Origin: Anaerolineales bacterium
GTDB taxonomy: Bacteria > Chloroflexota > Anaerolineae > Anaerolineales > DRMV01
DNA: 9,487 bases
NCBI GenBank assembly: GCA_015484985.1
Contig: WFUL01000239.1
Span: forward strand, 1 to 9,487
Reading direction: 5' to 3'
Part shown: positions 1 through 7,182 of the stretch, piece after piece
Layout of the letters: every line of letters begins with the position of its first letter
How positions within the stretch are numbered: position 1 is the first letter of the stretch
Program-made: the position numbers and the translations under genes
The notes under the pieces: generated by a model
What the model saw: only the letters and a program-made list of their open reading frames with translations
Told to the model about the DNA's origin: nothing
Database searches by the model: none

Positions 1-110
1 GCCGCTACCGATGTGTAGGCAGCCCAACACCGACGCCCCCGCCCTCGCAACCGCAACTGCCCGACTGGTGGTGCGAGGAATTTCCTAACGATCCGGCCTG
101 CACACCGTGA
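1..110 (+). CDS. C-terminal end of an unidentified protein with Pro/Thr-rich tail (partial)
   Basis: The frame beginning at base 3 is open from the window edge to a TGA at 108-110 and gives the last 35 residues of a protein. It reads as a Pro/Thr/Ser linker (SPTPTPPPSQPQLP) followed by a short end with two cysteines (DWWCEEFPNDPACTP). Such composition is common in flexible spacers of exported or surface proteins, and the two cysteines could form a disulfide or bind metal; both are inferences. The stop codon is followed 7 nt later by a hairpin (118-157), as expected for a gene end. The protein family cannot be named from this fragment. A second frame is also open from base 2 to a stop at 86-88, so the choice rests on composition and on the terminator-like hairpin. 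Confidence 0.5.
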   Translation, partial: RYRCVGSPTPTPPPSQPQLPDWWCEEFPNDPACTP

Positions 111-117
111 GGTCGAA

Positions 118-157
118 AAGGACCCTGAGCCACCTTCAAGGTGGCTTAGGGTTCCTT
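118..157. terminator. Hairpin between convergent genes, probable terminator
   Basis: Bases 118-135 pair with 139-157 around a 3-nt loop: 18 pairs with one G-T wobble and one bulged T at 153. It starts 7 nt after the stop of the left-edge gene. On the plus strand only TTG follows the stem; on the minus strand the stem is followed by TTTTCG. It could therefore act in both directions, as a weak terminator for the left gene and a backup for gap. Confidence 0.6.
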
Positions 158-193
158 GTATCCGAAATTGTTATGCCAATTTTCTCGATAGAA

Positions 194-236
194 AAACGAA
201 TTGATGGGGCGGAGAAGCCGCCCCATCAATTCGTTT
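194..236 (-). terminator. Rho-independent terminator of gap, likely bidirectional
   Basis: A perfect 19-bp stem (194-212 with 218-236) encloses the 5-nt loop AGAAG. Read on the minus strand, the stem ends in a run of five T followed by CTATCG, the classic intrinsic terminator layout, 64 nt after the gap stop. Read on the plus strand it is followed by CCTTTTC, so some activity in that direction is possible. Its G/C core resembles that of the hairpin at 9143-9185. Confidence 0.8.
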
Positions 237-299
237 CCTTTTCTGCGGTCCCGTGTCCGGTCAGGACGATTGGCACAATGGCTTCGTTTCATGAAAGCA

Positions 300-1322
<1,023 letters not shown>

Positions 1323-1324
1323 GT

Positions 1325-1339
1325 TTCCACCTCCTGGAA
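1325..1339 (-). promoter_or_regulatory. Inverted repeat placing the gap SD in a hairpin loop
   Basis: TTCCA (1325-1329) and TGGAA (1335-1339) are perfect inverted repeats around CCTCC. On the gap mRNA the SD core GGAGG is thus exactly the 5-nt loop of a 5-bp hairpin that ends a few bases before the ATG. It may present the SD or modulate initiation; the stem is short and may be coincidental. Confidence 0.35.
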
Positions 1340-1370
1340 GGTCTTGAGAGCGAATGGCCTGCTCTGTTAT

Positions 1371-1379
1371 CTTATACCA
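1371..1379 (-). promoter_or_regulatory. Candidate extended -10 promoter of gap
   Basis: On the minus strand this reads TGG-TATAAG, matching the TGnTATAAT extended -10 consensus at all but the last base. Transcription would begin near 1364, giving a leader of about 42 nt. No convincing -35 box is present 16-18 bp upstream, which is tolerable for an extended -10 promoter. Confidence 0.45.
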
Positions 1380-1502
1380 GAATCTGAGGTCTCTGAAGGC
1401 AGGTATGAGTCTGTTGCATGCCCAATGCATCGAATGGTACTATAACAAACAGAAGAAATGCACTCTCCTCTTCGTCAATGCCCCAATCGGGGGTGGACGA
1501 GT

Positions 1503-1580
1503 ATGACGAAGGACCTTGTGCATCTCGCGATGCTCTTGTGGGGTTATGGTTTTTTCATTGTCGCTTGCTTTCTGGGCTAA
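1503..1580 (+). CDS. Possible 25-residue hydrophobic small protein
   Basis: ATG at 1503 opens a 25-codon frame ending in TAA at 1578-1580. The product starts with a short polar end (MTKDLVHL) and then runs as one uninterrupted hydrophobic stretch (AMLLWGYGFFIVACFLG), the shape of a single-span membrane peptide. A G-rich element (GGGGGTGG, 1489-1496) lies 6 nt before the ATG and could be a poor SD. No homologue is recognised. The region is T-rich, and T-rich codons encode hydrophobic residues, so this could be chance. If real, it could be a leader peptide or a small membrane protein of the rightward transcript. Confidence 0.25.
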   Translation: MTKDLVHLAMLLWGYGFFIVACFLG

Positions 1581-1718
1581 GTGGGGAAACGTCCTCATTC
1601 AAGAAGTCCGGGCGATTTGGGCTTTTTGGAGCGGGGTTCCCCACATTGGAAGTCCGAGGCGGATGGGAAAGGTTGGTAATCGGGGAGCGGGAACGTCTTT
1701 GATGGAGGTGCGGTGGCG

Positions 1719-3941
1719 ATGTCGCATCTCGTACGTGTGGATGCTCTTCTCCTCCGGAAGGCGAATTACCGCTATGCGGGATACGTCCGGGTGAAAGACG
1801 AGGACGGTCGGACCTTTCGCCTGCCCATGCCGGGTACGGTGGCTCAGTGGCTGCGGAAGGACGAGACCTACATCCTGACCCTGGACGACCCCGAGGCCAT
1901 TACGTTTGACAATTACCGTCTGGAGGGGCAGGTGCCCATCTGGCCTGCCTGGGAACGCGTCCTAACCCTCACCCGCACCAGTCCTCTCACGGGCGAACCC
2001 CTGTACACCTACACCGTGCGGGCCCGGGAGGCCCAGTTCGAGAGCGACTACGCGGCCATTGTGGATTTGGAGCAATACCACTACGCTTCCGATGAGGACC
2101 TCCTGGCCCAATGGTACTGTGAGAAGTGCCGCCTCTACCAGGAGGCCAATCTACGACCCGACTGTCCACGGTGTGGGCAGCCCATGCGCTTTCACGACCT
2201 CAAGAGCGCGACTCGGGCCTCCCGCTTCCTGGTGCTGGAATTGGTCGAGCGGGAGCCCTACGAGCCCCGCTTCATCGGTTATGTGCGGGTGGACCCGCCC
2301 CTGCCCCTCATGCACCGACGCCTTCCCGACGGCACCCTGCAACGCGATATCCGCCAGCAGGTCTTTCCGAAGGAGTGGTTCGCCCATCCCTTCCATCCTG
2401 CTGCCCAGAAGACCTTGGAAGACTGGTGGAAGGCCCAGGGAGAGGCGTTGCAGCAGGCCCGTTCTCCAGTAGCCCGGCTGGCGCGGGTGGTAGTTCATCC
2501 CGATTACCGCTCCGACGGCCTGGGTCAATTGGCCTTACGGGCCATGTTCGCCTGGATTCAGGAGCGCTGGATTCCCGACATGCGTGTGCCCAAGGCCGCG
2601 GTGGAAACGGTGGCCATGATGGCCCGGTATAACCCCTTCATGGAGAAGGTGGGCTTCCACTACCTTTGGGATACGGCCAGCGGACGTCCGGTATTGTACT
2701 TCCCCCTCACCGAGGAAGCCCGGAAGCACATGGACGCCTTCTTGCAGCAGGACCCGGTGGCCCGGGAACACAAAGGGCGTTTGTATCGGCCCCGCTATCG
2801 GGCGGGTGAGCCCTTACATGAACCCCTGCGCCTGGAGAATGTCTCCAAGGCCTATACCAGTCACCTGGACCTGGACCGGCTTTCCGCGCCCGTCGCTTGT
2901 TTACTGGAGGCCTTTGGCGTTCGCCATCGGGTCCTGCAGAAGACGGTACTGCGCCGGGTCAACATGACCATCCCCCCGGGTACGGTTCAGGTGGTGCTGG
3001 GGGCTTCGGGAAGTGGAAAGACGACGCTCCTACGGGTGATTTATGGAGCGGTGCGAGGCCTGCAGGACCCTCTTTACCGTATGGATGCCGGAACCATTCA
3101 TGTGCCCCCGAACGCGCGGGTGGAGGCCCTGCTGCCCGGCGAGGTGGAACCTGACTTTGGCGACGCACCCATTGCCGAGGTACTCTTCCGTCTCACCGGC
3201 GACGAGGCCCTGACCGCCGAATTACTCAACCTGGTGGGCATCTCCGATGCCGTGCTGTATCGGGCGCCCTTCCGGGAACTGTCTACCGGCCAGAAGGCCC
3301 GGGCGCAACTGGCCTATCTCCTCGCGCGCAGGCCCAATCTTCTGCTGTTGGATGAGTTCGCCGCGCCGCTGGACACGCCCACCGCGTTACGGGTAGCCCG
3401 GAAGCTGGCCCAGCTGGCCCGGGAGCAGGGCATGGCTCTGGTGGTAGTCCTGCATCGCCAGGAGCTTCTGCCCGCGCTGGACCCCGACGCGGTGTACGTG
3501 GTTGGATATGGAACCTTCTTCCGGGCCGACCGGTTGCCCGAGCGGGGGTTCCGGGTGAAGGAGCCCTACGCCACCTGGATTGTGCAGGGGAAGAAGCGCT
3601 GGGAAATCCGAAAGCATCCCACCCGGGTCCGGGGAAGGGTGGCGGTCATCCACAAGGACAAAGTGGTGGGCACGGTGGAGATTGCCGACGTTCACGGCCC
3701 CTTTACCCTGGGCGAGTTGAAGGAGCACTACGACAAACACCTGGCTCATCCCCGCTTTCTCGAGGACTACGCTCAGGGACGGGCCCTGTACGCGTGGGAA
3801 TTGCGGAACCCTCACGAATTCCCCAGGCCGCGCGCCTTCAAACCCAAACCGGGTCAGCAATTGTGGATTCGCCTGGAGGACGGAGAGAACGGAGGAGACG
3901 AGCGGACGAAAAAGGATTCCCCTGGAGCATCCCAAGGGTGA
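1719..3941 (+). CDS. Zinc ribbon-GNAT-ABC ATPase-ASCH multidomain protein (COG2401-like core)
   Basis: A 740-residue, apparently soluble protein with no membrane spans. An N-terminal region of unknown fold (about 1-125) leads to a CxxC...CxxC zinc ribbon (C134, C137, C149, C152). A GNAT-type acetyltransferase domain follows (about 165-325), with the acetyl-CoA motif VVVHPDYRSDGLG near 257-269 and the MARYNPFMEKVGF segment I associate with COG2401. The ABC ATPase domain (about 370-605) has Walker A GASGSGKT (428-435), signature LSTGQ (521-525), Walker B LLLLDE (541-546, E546) and the switch histidine H579. A C-terminal ASCH domain (about 612-718) carries GKKRWEIR at 624-631, fitting its GxKxxExR motif. 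Only one nucleotide-binding domain is present, so dimerisation would be expected. ASCH is a PUA-like, RNA-associated fold; a role in RNA modification or translation is inference. ATG 1719 has GGAGG 10 nt upstream; GTG 1713 is an alternative start, only 4 nt from it. Confidence 0.9.
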   Translation: MSHLVRVDALLLRKANYRYAGYVRVKDEDGRTFRLPMPGTVAQWLRKDETYILTLDDPEAITFDNYRLEGQVPIWPAWERVLTLTRTSPLTGEPLYTYTVRAREAQFESDYAAIVDLEQYHYASDEDLLAQWYCEKCRLYQEANLRPDCPRCGQPMRFHDLKSATRASRFLVLELVEREPYEPRFIGYVRVDPPLPLMHRRLPDGTLQRDIRQQVFPKEWFAHPFHPAAQKTLEDWWKAQGEALQQARSPVARLARVVVHPDYRSDGLGQLALRAMFAWIQERWIPDMRVPKAAVETVAMMARYNPFMEKVGFHYLWDTASGRPVLYFPLTEEARKHMDAFLQQDPVAREHKGRLYRPRYRAGEPLHEPLRLENVSKAYTSHLDLDRLSAPVACLLEAFGVRHRVLQKTVLRRVNMTIPPGTVQVVLGASGSGKTTLLRVIYGAVRGLQDPLYRMDAGTIHVPPNARVEALLPGEVEPDFGDAPIAEVLFRLTGDEALTAELLNLVGISDAVLYRAPFRELSTGQKARAQLAYLLARRPNLLLLDEFAAPLDTPTALRVARKLAQLAREQGMALVVVLHRQELLPALDPDAVYVVGYGTFFRADRLPERGFRVKEPYATWIVQGKKRWEIRKHPTRVRGRVAVIHKDKVVGTVEIADVHGPFTLGELKEHYDKHLAHPRFLEDYAQGRALYAWELRNPHEFPRPRAFKPKPGQQLWIRLEDGENGGDERTKKDSPGASQG

Positions 3942-3956
3942 GGGAGCGAACACGAC

Positions 3957-3965
3957 TGGTATAAT
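3957..3965 (+). promoter_or_regulatory. Extended -10 promoter for the hpf-glycan operon
   Basis: TGG-TATAAT is a perfect extended -10 element (TGnTATAAT) 16 nt after the stop of the upstream gene. No good -35 hexamer is seen 17 bp upstream. The start would be near 3972, leaving a leader of about 145 nt before the hpf ATG. It gives the downstream operon its own promoter, although read-through from the upstream gene is possible because no U-tract terminator separates them. Confidence 0.65.
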
Positions 3966-3995
3966 GCAAGTGAACCCCTTGTACGAGATACGTGT

Positions 3996-4103
3996 ATGCG
4001 TGTGACTCTGTTCCCCCTGGCCCCCAGCATGTTCGCGGCCTCGGTATTTGTATTCCTGTGTTATCCTCCCGCCTGCCCGGTTGCGGGCGGGATTCTTGCA
4101 TAA
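3996..4103 (+). CDS. Possible 35-residue leader ORF upstream of hpf
   Basis: ATG at 3996 opens a 35-codon frame whose TAA (4101-4103) directly abuts the hpf SD (AAGGAGG, 4104-4110). The product is hydrophobic, with MRVTLFPLAP, then SMFAASVFVFLCY, then PPACPVAGGILA, resembling a signal-like or single-span peptide with a Pro-Pro pair. Its own SD is weak (GAGA at 3985-3988). The placement between promoter and SD is what a translationally coupled or attenuating leader would show: a ribosome finishing here would stand on the hpf SD and disturb the 4067-4092 hairpin. No homologue is recognised and chance cannot be excluded. Confidence 0.3.
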   Translation: MRVTLFPLAPSMFAASVFVFLCYPPACPVAGGILA

Positions 4104-4110
4104 AAGGAGG
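4065..4110 (+). promoter_or_regulatory. Structured hpf leader with alternative hairpins and possible SD sequestration
   Basis: Two mutually exclusive folds are visible. In one, 4072-4079 pairs with 4084-4091 around loop GTTG (8 bp including one G-T). In the other, TCCCGCC (4067-4073) pairs with GGCGGGA (4086-4092). In addition, CCTCC at 4065-4069 is the exact complement of GGAGG (4106-4110) in the hpf SD, so a third fold could hide the SD with the inner hairpin as its cap. The leader could therefore switch hpf translation. There is no U-tract after the hairpin, which argues against a simple terminator. Confidence 0.4.
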
Positions 4111-4117
4111 CAAGCCT

Positions 4118-4684
4118 ATGAGCGCCATTCCGTTGGAAATCGTCACCCACGAAGACCTGCAAATGAACGAGCGTTTGCGGGACTATATCGAGAAGAAAAT
4201 TGACCGACTGGTGCGTTCCCTGTCCAACGTGATTTCCATTCGGGTGGATTTGAGTTACAACCCGGCTGCACGGAATGTGGACGAGCGGGCCAAAGCGCAG
4301 ATTACCATTCGGGGCAAGCGGTTGATTTTGCGCACGGAAGAGTATGCGGATGACATCTTCGCGGCCATGGACAAGGCCGTGGACACTATGGAGCGACGTA
4401 TCGAGCGGGTCAAAGGAAAACGGTATCGGCGCCCGGTGAAGCACGCGGAACTGGTCGCGGACCTGATGGAAAGCGAAGTAGAGGAGGCAACCGAGCCTTC
4501 CCGCATTGTGCGACGCAAGCGATTCCTCCTGGTGCCCATGGATGAAGAGGAGGCCATTGAACAGATGGAACTCCTGGGGCACGACACCTTCTTCATCTTC
4601 TACAATGCTCGGACCCATAAAATCAACGTACTGTACAAGCGACGGGACGGTACCTACGGCCTGATTGAACCCGAACTCGGATAG
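4118..4684 (+). CDS. hpf: Ribosome hibernation promoting factor, long form
   Basis: Long-form HPF binds the 30S decoding region and joins two 70S ribosomes into inactive 100S dimers during stationary phase or stress. The 188-residue product has the N-terminal S30AE/RaiA domain (about 5-105, starting PLEIVTHEDLQMNERLRDYI), a charged linker rich in Glu (about 110-128) and the C-terminal dimerisation domain (about 130-186). That last domain carries the signature segments EEAIEQMELLGHDTFFIF (143-160) and YKRRDGTYGLIEPE (173-186). Length and both domains are typical. The ATG at 4118 has a perfect AAGGAGG 7 nt upstream and sits where family similarity begins; a GTG at 3992 in the same frame would add 42 unrelated residues. 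The next gene begins 3 nt after its stop, making hpf the first gene of an operon for envelope glycan enzymes, which is an unusual partnership. Confidence 0.96.
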   Translation: MSAIPLEIVTHEDLQMNERLRDYIEKKIDRLVRSLSNVISIRVDLSYNPAARNVDERAKAQITIRGKRLILRTEEYADDIFAAMDKAVDTMERRIERVKGKRYRRPVKHAELVADLMESEVEEATEPSRIVRRKRFLLVPMDEEEAIEQMELLGHDTFFIFYNARTHKINVLYKRRDGTYGLIEPELG

Positions 4685-4687
4685 CCT

Positions 4688-5725
4688 ATGAGCGCCCCCA
4701 GGACGAAGGCCGGGGCCGCGCCAAGGGTGAGCATCATCGTGCCCTGTTACAACGAGCGTGCGACCATTGGCGTGCTTCTGGAGGCCCTGGCCCAACAGGA
4801 TTTCCCAAAAGAGGACATGGAAGTCCTGGTTGTTGATGGGGGGTCCACGGACGGTACGCTGGAGGTGGTGAAGGACTACCAGCGGCGCGTGCCTTATACC
4901 CTGCGCCTCATCCCCAATCCCAGGCGCATCATTCCCGCAGCCCTGAACCAGGGTATCGCTCACGCACGGGGACGGGTGTTGTTGCGCCTGGACGCACACT
5001 GCCGTCCCCAGGACGACTATGTACGCCTCTGCCTGGAGGTGCTGGAACGGGTGCCGCGCGTGGGCAACGTGGGCGGCCTGTGGCTGATTCGCCCTTCACG
5101 CCCCCGGTCCTGGATTTCCCGCAGTATCGCCCGGGCCCTGGCTCACCCCCTGGGCATGGGAGATTCGCCCTATCGACGCCTGACCCGGCCCCCCGGCCCG
5201 GTGGATACGGTGCCCTTTGGCACCTTTCCCCGGGAGGTGTTCGACGACGTGGGATTGTTCGACGAGACCCTGCTGACCAATGAGGATTACGAGTTCAACA
5301 TCCGTTTGCGAAAGAAAGGCTGGGTGGTGTGGCTGGACCCGCGCATCCGTTGCATTTACTTCGCCCGGCCCACCTTTCGCGCCCTGGCCCGCCAGTATGC
5401 CCGCTACGGCTACTGGAAGGCCCGGGTGGTCGTGCGGTACCCCGAGAGTTTGCGGTGGCGACAGGGTGTGGCGCCCCTGTTTGTGCTCCTGTTGCTTGTG
5501 GGGGCCTTGTTGTCCCCGGTTTGGACGTGGACACGGCTCCTTTTGGCTTTACAATTGGGCGTGTACAGTATCGCCCTGGTGGGAGCCGCCCTGATGGAAG
5601 CGGTGCGACATCGTGACCCAGGGTTGCTGGTCGGCATGCCCATCGCCATGAACATCATGCATCTGGTTTGGGGAGGTGCCTTTTGGATCGGCCTGATACA
5701 CGGATGGCATCGACGCTCGCCATGA
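4688..5725 (+). CDS. Family 2 glycosyltransferase with C-terminal membrane helices
   Basis: A GT-A fold glycosyltransferase of 345 residues that would transfer a sugar from a nucleotide donor to a lipid-linked glycan at the cytoplasmic face of the membrane. The N-terminus has VSIIVPCYNE (14-23), the donor-binding VVDGGSTDGT (48-57), a metal-site-like LDAHC (101-105) and the acceptor-side NEDYEF (198-203). The last 85 residues hold about three hydrophobic segments (261-280, 283-303, 315-340) that would anchor it. The overall layout resembles ExoA-type enzymes of exopolysaccharide synthesis, which add an early sugar after the priming transferase. It starts 3 nt after hpf and its stop overlaps the next start by 4 nt (ATGA), so translation is probably coupled. 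Donor and acceptor sugars cannot be read from the sequence. No clear SD precedes the ATG, in keeping with coupling. Confidence 0.92.
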   Translation: MSAPRTKAGAAPRVSIIVPCYNERATIGVLLEALAQQDFPKEDMEVLVVDGGSTDGTLEVVKDYQRRVPYTLRLIPNPRRIIPAALNQGIAHARGRVLLRLDAHCRPQDDYVRLCLEVLERVPRVGNVGGLWLIRPSRPRSWISRSIARALAHPLGMGDSPYRRLTRPPGPVDTVPFGTFPREVFDDVGLFDETLLTNEDYEFNIRLRKKGWVVWLDPRIRCIYFARPTFRALARQYARYGYWKARVVVRYPESLRWRQGVAPLFVLLLLVGALLSPVWTWTRLLLALQLGVYSIALVGAALMEAVRHRDPGLLVGMPIAMNIMHLVWGGAFWIGLIHGWHRRSP

Positions 5726-7167
5726 AGACCACGAACGGCCGCCCGATGCCGCCGCGTCGAGGCTGGAATCCCCGTCCTGTGGAACGGCGTATCCTGCTCT
5801 TCTTGGGGGACCTGGTGGCCGCGTGGGTGGCCTGGTTCCTGGCTACGGCCATCTGGCTGTGGTTCGCAGGGCCGATACCCTGGTCCCAGTGGCCAGCTTT
5901 CTACCTGTCCCGTCCCCGATGGTTCTACCTGCTCCCCTTCCTCTGGCTTCTCTTCCTGGTGGAACTTTACGAGGACCGCCGCGCCACGTCCTGGGAGGAG
6001 ACGCGGCGGGGGCTGCTGGTGGTCTTCTTCCTGGCCCTGCTGGCCTATTTGGGGATTTACTTCTACCTGGTTTCAGGTGCGGGTCCCCGGCTGCTCCCCC
6101 GAGTGAGCGTGGCCGCCTTCCTGGTGCTGGCCGGGGTGTTCACCGCCACCTGGCGCACCATCTATATCCACGTGCTCCTGCGTCGCCTCTTCCTGCGCCG
6201 GGCCCTCATCGTGGGCGCGGGAGCCAATGGGCAGACCTTGTGGACGTGGCTCCAGCAATCCGTCTCCCATCCCTTCCTGGTGTTGGGCTTCGTGGATGAC
6301 CAGCCCCAAAAACGGGGCATGCGTATTGGGGGAGTCGAAGTTCTGGGTACTTCGGCCGAACTCCCTCAGTTGGTGGAACAGTACGCCATTACCGATGTGT
6401 TGGTGGCCATTCAGGGTCCTATCCGGGGCGAACTCTTCCAGGCCTTACTGGACGTCCAGGCCATGGGCGTGGAAGTGAGCCACATGAACTCCATCTACGA
6501 GGAAATCTTCCAGCGGGTCCCCATCGCCCAACTGGATGCCACCTGGATGATTCGTTCCTTCATGGACGAGGCTCGCAAAACGGTGTACTACGAGGTGGCC
6601 AAGCGCCTGGTGGACATCGTGGGCGCGCTGGTGGGCCTGGCCCTGCTGGCCCTGTTGTTCCCCTTCATCGCCCTGTGGATTTACCTGGAAAGCGGCCGCC
6701 CCATCTTCTTCTCCCAGGAACGGGTGGGGCGCCACGGCGAGCGCTTCCGTGTGTGGAAGTTCCGCACCATGCTGCCCGACGCTCATCGGGAGCGGGGGCG
6801 GTGGGCGCCCGAGGATGAGGACCGGATTACCCGTTTTGGGCGCATCCTGCGCAAGACCCATCTGGACGAATTCCCCCAGTTTTGGGACGTGCTGCGGGGC
6901 AAGATGAGCCTGGTGGGCCCCCGACCCGAACAACCCGAACTGGTCGCCCTCCTGGAGGACCGCATTCCCTTCTACCGGGCCCGCTTAATGGTCAAGCCCG
7001 GGCTGACGGGTTGGGCCCAGGTGAACATGGGATATGTGGGCACCCTGGAGGACACCCGCATCAAACTCGAATACGACCTGTTCTACATCAAACACCGGAA
7101 CCTGCTGCTGGACCTGTACATCATCCTGCGCACCTTCGGTGCCATTTTCGGCGCACGTGGGGCCTGA
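5722..7167 (+). CDS. Polyprenyl-phosphate sugar-1-phosphate transferase (exopolysaccharide priming enzyme)
   Basis: This membrane enzyme moves a sugar-1-phosphate from a nucleotide sugar to undecaprenyl phosphate, starting the assembly of a lipid-linked glycan. The 481-residue product has hydrophobic segments near 24-49, 66-82, 97-117 and 128-150, then a Rossmann-like domain (about 158-255, ALIVGAGANGQ). A fifth hydrophobic segment (about 297-321) opens the bacterial sugar transferase domain (about 290-475). Catalytic-domain motifs visible are FSQERVGRHGERFRVWKFRTM (330-350), the Asp-Glu pair D382-E383 in HLDEFPQ, MSLVGPRPE (395-403) and KPGLTGWAQV (425-434). Length and order match the long WbaP/CpsE/WcaJ type. 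Start chosen: ATG 5722 forms an ATGA overlap with the upstream stop; ATGs at 5668 and 5704 are in frame but overlap the previous gene more. Substrate specificity (glucose, galactose or other) is not decidable. Confidence 0.93.
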   Translation: MKTTNGRPMPPRRGWNPRPVERRILLFLGDLVAAWVAWFLATAIWLWFAGPIPWSQWPAFYLSRPRWFYLLPFLWLLFLVELYEDRRATSWEETRRGLLVVFFLALLAYLGIYFYLVSGAGPRLLPRVSVAAFLVLAGVFTATWRTIYIHVLLRRLFLRRALIVGAGANGQTLWTWLQQSVSHPFLVLGFVDDQPQKRGMRIGGVEVLGTSAELPQLVEQYAITDVLVAIQGPIRGELFQALLDVQAMGVEVSHMNSIYEEIFQRVPIAQLDATWMIRSFMDEARKTVYYEVAKRLVDIVGALVGLALLALLFPFIALWIYLESGRPIFFSQERVGRHGERFRVWKFRTMLPDAHRERGRWAPEDEDRITRFGRILRKTHLDEFPQFWDVLRGKMSLVGPRPEQPELVALLEDRIPFYRARLMVKPGLTGWAQVNMGYVGTLEDTRIKLEYDLFYIKHRNLLLDLYIILRTFGAIFGARGA

Positions 7168-7182
7168 CGAGGTCAAGGAGCC

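Larger units (their letters stand above)
1323..1718. other. Divergent intergenic region between gap and the GNAT-ABC-ASCH gene
   Basis: About 395 bp with no recognisable protein family, more T-rich than its surroundings. On the gap side it holds the SD hairpin and the extended -10. Next come an inverted repeat TGCAT-GCCCA-ATGCA (1415-1429), a possible operator, and a plus-strand TATAAC (1441-1446) without a good -35 box. A short hairpin with stem CCCC/GGGG (1481-1492) follows, then a candidate 25-codon ORF (1503-1580), and GCATC/GATGC around TCGC within it. Further right are a spaced inverted repeat GTGGGGAA/TTCCCCAC (1581-1588 and 1637-1644) and a direct repeat GAAGTCCG (1603-1610, 1649-1656). 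None is strong enough alone to name a regulator, and no clear promoter for the rightward gene is visible. Confidence 0.5.

Noticed and set aside
1323..1430. Upstream extension of gap by 36 residues to an ATG at 1430
   Set aside because: The extension lacks GAPDH similarity, crosses the probable promoter, and the ATG at 1322 has a perfect SD.
2059..2632. Alternative-frame ORFs inside the GNAT-ABC-ASCH gene, suggesting a frameshift or split gene
   Set aside because: The main frame stays open for the full length with domains in a continuous, sensible order, so no frameshift is needed.
3981..4000. Possible palindromic operator around TACGAGATACGTGTATGCG
   Set aside because: When the reverse complement is compared base by base, most positions fail to match; only scattered symmetry remains.
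3992..4117. hpf starting at GTG 3992
   Set aside because: It adds 42 residues unlike the family, while ATG 4118 has an ideal SD and begins where HPF similarity begins.
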